DNA of 64,000 nucleotides from Lachnospiraceae bacterium. GTDB lineage: Bacteria; Bacillota; Clostridia; Lachnospirales; Lachnospiraceae. This document shows positions 57,816 through 64,000 of the stretch, in pieces. A model generated the notes under the pieces. The model ran no database searches. It saw nothing but the letters and a program-made list of their open reading frames with translations, and was not told where the DNA came from. Within the stretch, counting starts at the first letter, position 1; every line of letters begins with the position of its first letter. A program made the position numbers and the translations under genes. The stretch is from the NCBI GenBank assembly GCA_022845955.1, contig AP025576.1:6076001-6140000 (forward strand), read 5' to 3'.

Positions 57816-57851
57816 AAAAAAACTGGCGGAAGGCTTCCGGCCAGTTTTTTT
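57816..57851. terminator. Bidirectional terminator between convergent genes
   Basis: AAAAAACTGGCGGAAG-GC-CTTCCGGCCAGTTTTTTT: a strong stem with A and T runs on both sides, between the hemolysin III gene (plus) and the acetyltransferase gene (minus). Confidence 0.9.
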
Positions 57852-57925
57852 GGGTCTGCTATCTGTTGGACAGCCGTTTTTCTTCTTGTACGGCGTAAGA
57901 TGATCCGTGTGGACGGGCCGATGGA

Positions 57926-58507
57926 TCAGGGGGTATCGCCGGTGCTTCCTTCCTCCGTCAGCTGACGGATCACTCTGCAGGGATTCCCCGCCGCCAGACT
58001 GTCCGGCGGAATGTCTTTTGTAACCACACTGCCCGCACCGATTACACTGTTTGCACCGATGGTTACGCCGGGCAATACAATGGCTCCCGTACAAATCCAT
58101 ACATTGTCGCCGATGGTAACCGGATGGGTATATTCAAGCCCTTCCAGCCTCTGTGCCACATCCATGGCATGTTCTTCCGTTACGATGCATACGTCAGGCG
58201 CGATAAACACATTGTTTCCGATAGTAATCTTTCCGCTGTCCATGAGCTTGCCATTGACATTCATGAAAAAGTTATCTCCCACCGTAGTGTTGTATCCATA
58301 GGTACAGAAAAGGGGCTGCTCCACTACACAGTTTTCCCCTGCGCCGCCCAATATTTCCCGGATGGCGGCCTGCCGCGCATCCCGGTCAAGGGGGTGTATG
58401 TGGTTATAGTCGTACAGTTTCTTTACCGTTATGTCACGGTCTGCCGCCAATTCAGGGTCGCCGGGCTGGTATAGCATTTCGGCATATGATTTTTCTTTTT
58501 CTGTCAT
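57926..58507 (-). CDS. maa: Maltose/galactoside-type O-acetyltransferase
   Basis: A 193-residue enzyme of the left-handed beta-helix acetyltransferases, which move acetyl from acetyl-CoA to a sugar hydroxyl. The Maa N-terminal motif is KSYAEMLYQPGDPELAADRDITVKKLYDYN. NPYGYNTTVGDNFFMNVN-like coils (CTYGYNTTVGDNFFMNVNGKL), IGNNVFIAPDVCIVTEEHAMD with the catalytic His, and VTIGDNVWICTGAIVLPGVTIGANSVIGAGSVVTKDIPPDSLAAGNPCRVIR follow. The start at 58507 has GGAGAAGGAG upstream. It lies 58 bases behind the two-component kinase gene and may be read from it. Confidence 0.9.
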   Translation of the reverse strand: MTEKEKSYAEMLYQPGDPELAADRDITVKKLYDYNHIHPLDRDARQAAIREILGGAGENCVVEQPLFCTYGYNTTVGDNFFMNVNGKLMDSGKITIGNNVFIAPDVCIVTEEHAMDVAQRLEGLEYTHPVTIGDNVWICTGAIVLPGVTIGANSVIGAGSVVTKDIPPDSLAAGNPCRVIRQLTEEGSTGDTP

Positions 58508-58565
58508 ACAAGTTGCTCCTTCTCCATTTTTTCCTTCTTTCCGGAAACGCGTGCCGGGATGCCTG

Positions 58566-61025
58566 TCACGGCACTTCCATTTCCTGCTCCTGTGTTTCCC
58601 GGAACTCCACATAAGCGGTAAACAAATCGGCCCTAATTTCTATGCGGAAGTTTCCCTGGCAGGCCTCCGTAAAGCTTCTTGCTATGGAGAGGCCCAGGCC
58701 GCTTCCGCCGTCGGTACGGCTGCTGTCCCCCCTGGTAAACCGGGCGGTATAATCGATATCACCGGAAAGCTCCACCGCTGAGGTGTTGGTTACACTGGCC
58801 GTGAGCAGGCCTTCCTTTTCTTCCAGGGATATATAGACCCGTGAACCGTCCAGGGAATATTGCAGGGCATTCTGGATCAGGTTCTGGAAAACACGGTACA
58901 TCCGCTGCCCGTCTGCCCGGATAAACCGCTCTTCATCAGGGATCTGCGGCCTTACCGTCACCTTGGCATCCTTAATTACTTCTTCCATATCTGCCAGCGT
59001 CTGCCGCAGCAGCTTGGCAAAATCGATCGTCTCCAGCTTCACAGGCAGTTCCCCGGATGCGGCCTTACTCACTTCAAACACATCCTGTACCATAGTTTTC
59101 AGCCGCTGGGATTTGCTTTCCAGGATGGATACATAATCCTGTACGTGCTCCGGAAGCTCTTCCTCCTCCTTGAGAAGTTCCACGTAACTGATGATGGAGG
59201 TCAGAGGCGTTTTAATGTCATGGGAAACATTGGCGATGAGCTCCACCTTCATCCGTTCGCTGCGGACCTGCTCATCTATCGCTTCCTTCATGCCTTCCCG
59301 GATCTCATTCATACAGGTAACGGCGTCATGCAGATCAGAATCTCCGGGCAGATGTAACGGGGCTTCCATATCCCCTTCGCGGACAGCATATATCTGGTCT
59401 ATCAAATCTCCTATGTCTCTGGTATCCCGCCGCAGGGAATGGATGTATACGGCCTGTGTTACCGCCGTGACCAATACTGCCAGAATCGTCAGGCTCCACA
59501 TAACGACACCGGTAAAGGCTCCAAAAGCCGTATCTTTTGCCAGGATAATCATTACCGCTGCAAGCAGTATAACCATTCCGCCGGTTACCACCGGCAGCTT
59601 CCGGAATCTTCTCACCATCCGCTTCTGGAAGGGATATTCCAGCTCCTTCACGGACAGGCTGCGGCAGATTCTCACAAAAAGACTGTTTTTCCATACTTGG
59701 CTGTTTTTTCCGGCATCATTCACTGCCAGCCAGACCAGCCAGAATACGGCGAGGATAAGGGGCCGCAGCTGATATATGGTATATTGATAATAAATATCCG
59801 GATGCACCCCCGCATAATAAAGATTGCGGAATACCGGCATCAGGTAATATAGCAGAAAGCCGGCAGGTACCAGCACCGCCAGAACCTTTGCTTCATACCA
59901 CAGCTTTCCGGTAATAAGGGCCAGACTCCGCCCTGCTTCCCTGCGCTCCTTCCGGAACAGTGTGCCGACAATAAGGAAGAAAAGCGACGCCATAAGAAGC
60001 CAGAAAACCTGATACAGCGAAGCTTTTGTATCCTGCATATCCCTTACGATTTGATACAGCCGGTTTCCGCCGGTATAATAGGTATAGCCGCCGCCGTATA
60101 CCGCAACCGTATATGGGAGGGGATCCCTGGCAGCGGCAATGGTAATCCTGGCATCCTTATATTTTTCATCCACCGGGAAATTCTCATACCCCGGCACAAA
60201 CCAGCTGCCGTTGTCCGTATACTGGCCATTCCCGTAGATATCAATTTCTTTTCCGTCCTTCTGCATATATACCCTGCTGCCGTCAAAATAAAGAAGAAAA
60301 TTGTAACCTTCGGGAAGGATCCGGTTCTCTCCGTCCAAAAGCATGCCGTCCACATTGCTGTAAAGTTCGTTCTCTTTATAACTGATAGTATACAAAAGGT
60401 TCTTGCAGCCCTTCAGCATTTCATGGGCTTCATCGGCCGCCTGTCCGTTATCTTCCTTAGGGCTCTGGGTAGACTCCGCGATATCCACAGAACCGGAAGC
60501 CTCGCTCTCCGGGTAAGACTGCTGCGAAGCATCCCCTCCTTCCTGCCCGGCCTGATCCGATGAGCCCTCTGTCACGGTTCCTTCCCACGCGGATTGTTCC
60601 GTAGACACTTCATCCGCCGCATTTTCCGCATCCGTTGTTACTGTCACAACAGAAGAGGCCGCGTTCCGCGCATCGCTTTGGATCCCAAAAACCATGACGT
60701 TCCCGTCTCCTGCGTATCCATAGGATTCCTGTCCATAATAGCTGCTGTAGGATATCCCTCTTGTGCGGCTGTTATTATTCCAGGAAAATCCAACCTCTCC
60801 TCCGGATGCCATAGAAAGGAAATCCTCCAGATAACCTTCCATATAAAACCGGAAGGAAGAAGTTTTCTGATAATCTGACTGCATGGAATCCCGGATATCC
60901 GCAGCCGTGATACCTCCGGCAATCATGCCTGTCACCTGCAGGATATCCCCCAGAAGAAGAGTGATTCCCAGAAAAAAGGTGACTGCTCCGATCCCTCTTT
61001 TATTTTTTTTCCATTTTGTATCCAA
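58566..61025 (-). CDS. Sensor histidine kinase with large extracytoplasmic domain
   Basis: An 819-residue kinase. The first membrane helix (GAVTFFLGITLLLGDILQV) is followed by a roughly 300-residue outer region with a Ser/Glu/Gln-rich low-complexity stretch near residues 135-195. Several further membrane helices lie between about residues 335 and 525, then HAMP-like sequence. The phosphoacceptor is in NVSHDIKTPLTSIISYVELL; the N box is FQNLIQNALQYS, and the ATP lid has TRGDSSRTDGGSGLGLSIARS. Its start overlaps the response-regulator stop by 26 bases, indicating coupling. The signal is unknown. Confidence 0.93.
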   Translation of the reverse strand: MDTKWKKNKRGIGAVTFFLGITLLLGDILQVTGMIAGGITAADIRDSMQSDYQKTSSFRFYMEGYLEDFLSMASGGEVGFSWNNNSRTRGISYSSYYGQESYGYAGDGNVMVFGIQSDARNAASSVVTVTTDAENAADEVSTEQSAWEGTVTEGSSDQAGQEGGDASQQSYPESEASGSVDIAESTQSPKEDNGQAADEAHEMLKGCKNLLYTISYKENELYSNVDGMLLDGENRILPEGYNFLLYFDGSRVYMQKDGKEIDIYGNGQYTDNGSWFVPGYENFPVDEKYKDARITIAAARDPLPYTVAVYGGGYTYYTGGNRLYQIVRDMQDTKASLYQVFWLLMASLFFLIVGTLFRKERREAGRSLALITGKLWYEAKVLAVLVPAGFLLYYLMPVFRNLYYAGVHPDIYYQYTIYQLRPLILAVFWLVWLAVNDAGKNSQVWKNSLFVRICRSLSVKELEYPFQKRMVRRFRKLPVVTGGMVILLAAVMIILAKDTAFGAFTGVVMWSLTILAVLVTAVTQAVYIHSLRRDTRDIGDLIDQIYAVREGDMEAPLHLPGDSDLHDAVTCMNEIREGMKEAIDEQVRSERMKVELIANVSHDIKTPLTSIISYVELLKEEEELPEHVQDYVSILESKSQRLKTMVQDVFEVSKAASGELPVKLETIDFAKLLRQTLADMEEVIKDAKVTVRPQIPDEERFIRADGQRMYRVFQNLIQNALQYSLDGSRVYISLEEKEGLLTASVTNTSAVELSGDIDYTARFTRGDSSRTDGGSGLGLSIARSFTEACQGNFRIEIRADLFTAYVEFRETQEQEMEVP

Positions 61026-61698
61026 TTCCCCATACCACCTTTACATATTCTGGCTCTTTCGGATTCAACTCGATTTTTTCACGGATACGGCGGATATGTA
61101 CCATAACTGTGTTTTCCGGGGCAAATGCATCTTCTTCCCATACGCGCCGGTAGATTTCTTCCGCCGGAAACACTCTCCCCAGGTTGCGCATGAAAAGCTC
61201 CATGATTTTTGTTTCGGTAGCCGTAAGCTTAACCGCTTCTCCGTCCGCATACAAAATCCGTTCATCGGTGCGGAACAGCAGCCTGCCATTCGTCAGTTCT
61301 TCCGTCTGCTCCGAAGCATGGATGTCCCCCAGGCTCGTATACCGGCGCAGCTGGCTTTTTACGCGGGCCGCCAGTTCCTGGGGATTATAGGGTTTTGTTA
61401 CATAATCATCCGCTCCCATGGACAGCCCCAGTATTTTATCCGAATCTTCGCTTTTGGCGCTGAGCACAATAATAGGCAGATTCCTTTTTTCCCGTATCCG
61501 CATCACCGCCGACAAACCATCCAGACGGGGCATCATCACATCAATGATAAGCAGCTGTACATGACCTCCTGCCAGAATATCCAACGCCTCCATGCCGTCA
61601 TAGGCCCGCAAAACCCTGTAGCCTTCTTTCTCCAACGCAATGGCGATGGCTTTCACAATTTCCCTGTCATCGTCCACAACCAATATACATTCATTCAT
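61000..61698 (-). CDS. OmpR-family response regulator
   Basis: A 232-residue regulator. The receiver has LVVDDDREI, phosphoacceptor Asp in LLIIDVMMPRLDGL, VLSAKSEDSD and DDYVTKPYNPQEL. The winged-helix output reads VKLTATETKIMELFMRNLGRVFPAEEIYRRVWEE and NTVMVHIRRIREKIE, typical of OmpR/PhoB DNA binding. The leader contains TTAAGA, TGTAAGAA and CGTAAGAC repeats that could be autoregulatory sites. It pairs with the kinase overlapping its end. Confidence 0.95.
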   Translation of the reverse strand: MNECILVVDDDREIVKAIAIALEKEGYRVLRAYDGMEALDILAGGHVQLLIIDVMMPRLDGLSAVMRIREKRNLPIIVLSAKSEDSDKILGLSMGADDYVTKPYNPQELAARVKSQLRRYTSLGDIHASEQTEELTNGRLLFRTDERILYADGEAVKLTATETKIMELFMRNLGRVFPAEEIYRRVWEEDAFAPENTVMVHIRRIREKIELNPKEPEYVKVVWGIGYKMEKK

Positions 61699-61833
61699 AT
61701 CCGGTCAGTTCCTCCTTTGAGCTTATCCTCAGTGTATTGCAGATGTCTTACGAACTTCCGACGGGAATTCTTACAAAAATCTTAACTGTCCCCTTTCTTC
61801 AGTGTACTACAGAACCTCCCGCAGCTCAATTAC

Positions 61834-61882
61834 AAAAGGGACAGGGTCTTCCGGTAATTTAAACCAGGATACCCTGTCCCTT
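61834..61882 (-). terminator. Terminator of galE
   Basis: AAGGGACAGGGT and ACCCTGTCCCTT form a 12-bp stem with a loop of about 23 nt, followed by TTGTAATT on the minus strand, 20 bases past the galE stop. Confidence 0.7.
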
Positions 61883-61902
61883 CTTATATACTAGTATTAA
61901 GC

Positions 61903-62919
61903 TTAATCGTCATAGCCGTTGGGATTCTGGGACTGCCACTTCCAGGAATCGGCACACATCTCCTTAATGCCGTATTCCGCTTTCCAGCCAAGCTCTGCCT
62001 CCGCTTTGCCCGCATCGGAATAACAGGTGGCAATATCCCCGGGGCGGCGGTCTCTGATAACATAAGGAATCGTAACGCCCGTTGCTTCTTCAAAATTCTT
62101 TACGATATCCAGAACGCTGTAGCCTTTGCCTGTTCCCAGATTATAAATGTTCAGGCCGGACTTGTCTTCTATTTTCTTCAGCGCCTTGACATGGCCTCTC
62201 GCCAAATCCACCACGTGGATGTAATCCCTCACGCCGGTACCGTCGTGGGTGTCGTAATCATTGCCGAATACATTCAGCTCCTTCAGCTTTCCTACCGCAA
62301 CCTGTGTAATATAAGGCATCAGGTTGTTGGGGATTCCGTTGGGGTTTTCCCCGATAGTTCCGCTCTTATGTGCGCCGATAGGGTTGAAATAACGAAGCAG
62401 GACTACATTCCATTCCGGATCCGCTTTCTGGATATCGGAAAGAATCTGCTCCAGCATGGATTTCGTCCAGCCATAAGGGTTGGTGCACTGTCCCTTGGGA
62501 CATTCCTCGGTAATGGGAATGAAGGCCGGATCCCCGTAAACGGTGGCGGAGGAAGAGAAAATAATGTTTTTCACGCCTGCTTTACGCATCACATCCACCA
62601 AAGTCAATGTTCCCGCAATGTTGTTTTCGTAATACTCCCACGGCTTGGCAACCGATTCGCCTACTGCCTTCAGCCCTGCAAAATGGATGCAGGAATCAAT
62701 TTTTTCTTTTTTTAATATTTCACTCAGGGCATCCCTGTCTAAAATATCCGCCTTATAAAAAGGTACCTGTTTTCCTGTAATTGCTTCCACACGCTGCAGA
62801 GATTTCTCGCTGGAGTTGCTGAGATTATCTAAAACAACCACTTCATATCCTGCATTCTGCAGTTCCACTACCGTATGACTGCCAATATAGCCGGCACCGC
62901 CTGTTACTAAAATTGCCAT
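61903..62919 (-). CDS. galE: UDP-glucose 4-epimerase
   Basis: This 338-residue SDR-family enzyme interconverts UDP-glucose and UDP-galactose through an NAD+ keto intermediate. The Rossmann glycine loop is VTGGAGYIGSHTVVEL; VVVLDNLSNSS, HFAGLKAVGES, SSSATVYGDP and the catalytic YGWTKSMLE (YxxxK) follow. NPNGIPNNLMPYI, DYDTHDGTGVRDYIHVVDLA and NLGTGKGYSVL are GalE-specific. It follows the nucleotidyltransferase gene with a MITE in between. With glf it supplies UDP-galactose and its furanose form. Confidence 0.96.
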   Translation of the reverse strand: MAILVTGGAGYIGSHTVVELQNAGYEVVVLDNLSNSSEKSLQRVEAITGKQVPFYKADILDRDALSEILKKEKIDSCIHFAGLKAVGESVAKPWEYYENNIAGTLTLVDVMRKAGVKNIIFSSSATVYGDPAFIPITEECPKGQCTNPYGWTKSMLEQILSDIQKADPEWNVVLLRYFNPIGAHKSGTIGENPNGIPNNLMPYITQVAVGKLKELNVFGNDYDTHDGTGVRDYIHVVDLARGHVKALKKIEDKSGLNIYNLGTGKGYSVLDIVKNFEEATGVTIPYVIRDRRPGDIATCYSDAGKAEAELGWKAEYGIKEMCADSWKWQSQNPNGYDD

Positions 62920-62968
62920 GGTCGCTCCTATCTGCGCACAAAGACGCCTATACTACTAATTAATTACC

Positions 62969-63020
62969 GTAACTGTTCCGTCCCTGCGCAATAAATGCGC
63001 AGACCTGGCCGAATAGTTAC
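62969..63020 (+). repeat. Short copy (52 bp) of the IS66-like MITE family
   Basis: GTAACTGTTCCGTCCC, GCGCAATAAATGCGCAGACC and GGCCGAATAGTTAC. The central part is deleted. Flanking octamers TAATTACC and CAATTACA agree at six of eight positions, consistent with an old target duplication. It separates the nucleotidyltransferase and galE genes. Confidence 0.8.
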
Positions 63021-63029
63021 CAATTACAT

Positions 63030-63947
63030 TTACCATAAAACATCCGGATAAACACCGTCCGCTTTCAGCCTGGCAATGGATTCCATAACAAAAGGCTTAT
63101 CTTCCTTGTAGGTTACCCCGAACCATTTATCCTTGGAAGAAAGCACTTCAACCGTTGCCTTTCCCTGCTGCAGAAGCTTATCCACCTCGATAGGCAGGAA
63201 GCATTCCGCTTTCATAGGATTTCCCGGCACTTCATTCGCAAAGAAGCTGTTGACGGCACTTTCCAGTTCATCCAGGATACTTGCGGAAAAGCCCCACATA
63301 TTCATGGAAACAGGGGTATCCAGGGGAAGGGGCACATAGGTGGCACCGTCGTCTTCCGTATATGCGGCACCCTCTGCCGTTTTCACGATTTTCGTCCGCT
63401 CCGCTATGGTCTTTAAGAATCCGTTTTCATCGGTTACACAGCAGCCTCTTGCTACGGATCCATTGTCGGTCAGCGTATTCCCCAGTTCATAACCAACCAT
63501 CGCGTAACGGAATTTCTCATCGTCCTCATGGGTGGTCAGAAATGTGTAAAGCGTCTGGAACGCACTTCTTCCATAATAATCATCCGCATTAATTACGGCA
63601 AAAGGCCCGTTTACCACTCCCTTGCAGCAGAGAATCGCATGTGCGGTCCCCCAGGGCTTCACCCTGCCGTCCGGAATCTGAAAACCTTCAGGAACCTTGG
63701 TAAGCTCCTGGAATACGTATTCCACTTCTATATGCTTGCTGACTCTGTCGCCCACGCATTCCCGAAAATCCTTTTCATTTTCCTTCTTAATAATGAAAAC
63801 GACCTTTTTGAATCCTGCCCTGACAGCATCAAACATGGAAAAATCTATAATCTTGTGCCCCTGCTCATCCACAGGGTCAATCTGTTTCAATCCGCCGTAA
63901 CGGCTTCCCATTCCTGCTGCCAGAATTACCAATACCGGTTTGTCCAT
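63030..63947 (-). CDS. Sugar-phosphate nucleotidyltransferase
   Basis: A 305-residue protein from the ATG at 63947, which has GGGGAGCAGGA upstream; ten more in-frame codons precede it. The nucleotidyl-transferase signature is LVILAAGMGSRYGGLKQIDP. Metal and substrate loops are VKPWGTAHAILC and FAVINADDYYG. DTPVSMNMWGFSASILDELE and PIEVDKLLQQGKATVEVL follow. It probably joins UTP (or another NTP) to a hexose-1-phosphate. The neighbouring galE suggests a galactose or glucose substrate, but specificity is not visible. Confidence 0.85.
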   Translation of the reverse strand: MDKPVLVILAAGMGSRYGGLKQIDPVDEQGHKIIDFSMFDAVRAGFKKVVFIIKKENEKDFRECVGDRVSKHIEVEYVFQELTKVPEGFQIPDGRVKPWGTAHAILCCKGVVNGPFAVINADDYYGRSAFQTLYTFLTTHEDDEKFRYAMVGYELGNTLTDNGSVARGCCVTDENGFLKTIAERTKIVKTAEGAAYTEDDGATYVPLPLDTPVSMNMWGFSASILDELESAVNSFFANEVPGNPMKAECFLPIEVDKLLQQGKATVEVLSSKDKWFGVTYKEDKPFVMESIARLKADGVYPDVLW

Positions 63948-64000
63948 ATCCTGCTCCCCTTCTGCGTGCTTTAACACGCTGCAAAAGGGCTGTGAAGCTT

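Noticed and set aside
61700..61800. TAACTGTCC sequence before the response regulator as another MITE copy
   Set aside because: Only about nine bases match and neither the second end nor the GCGC palindrome is present.

Overview
The window looks like chromosome from a strictly anaerobic Firmicute of the Lachnospiraceae type. GC is roughly 50%, nearly all genes lie on the minus strand, and promoters have sigma-A form (TTGACA-17-TATAAT-like). The family-level clues are an S-box (SAM-I) riboswitch before metK, a Ktr potassium system, DnaE with a PHP domain, a RelQ-type alarmone synthetase, glycyl-radical chemistry and a GH120 beta-xylosidase. No rRNA, tRNA, CRISPR array, intact insertion sequence or prophage was found.

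Layout. 1-2713: a truncated membrane-protein gene, an uncharacterised membrane protein and a CapA-like phosphoesterase. 2824-5430: the translation operon rpmG-secE-nusG-rplK-rplA with promoter, structured leader and terminator. 5548-8903: a glycyl-radical enzyme and its radical-SAM activase, substrate unknown. 8930-22417: the most notable locus, an apparent single operon for a nonribosomal peptide. It has a 2477-residue NRPS (C-A-T-C-A-T-reductase), a 7TM histidine kinase, an HD-GYP response regulator, an acyl-activating ligase, a free acyl carrier protein and an Sfp-type phosphopantetheinyl transferase. The inferred product is an N-acylated dipeptide released as an aldehyde. 22526-24264: a biotin-dependent carboxyltransferase behind a FabT-like palindrome. 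24287-25900: UDP-galactopyranose mutase with a small XRE regulator. 26241-28330: GH120 beta-xylosidase. 28504-34627: greA, an unknown gene, dusB, coaX, a small unknown gene, birA (with an in-frame tandem repeat) and ornithine carbamoyltransferase. 34795-39300: an SPFH/NfeD pair and two SH3-SleB cell-wall hydrolases. 39557-47918: rRNA methyltransferase, KtrA/KtrB, pfkA, dnaE and a DUF89 protein. 48331-55178: a small membrane protein, metK, murA, an M23/LysM/G5 peptidase, a flavin reductase and a tail-anchored protein made of 11-residue repeats. 55636-63947: relQ, a small plus-strand gene, hemolysin III, a maltose-type O-acetyltransferase, a two-component system, galE and a sugar nucleotidyltransferase.

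A family of short palindromic intergenic repeats is scattered through the window. Full copies are 131 bp, begin and end with GTAAC-type inverted repeats and are flanked by 8-bp direct duplications. That matches what is known of IS66-type ends, so I read them as IS66-like MITEs. None is near a transposase here.

Most genes are housekeeping: translation, wall synthesis and remodelling, potassium uptake, glycolysis, SAM supply and sugar nucleotides. The accessory biology is concentrated in the NRPS operon, the adjacent glycyl-radical pair and the beta-xylosidase. All identifications are by eye from protein and DNA sequence; no searches were run.
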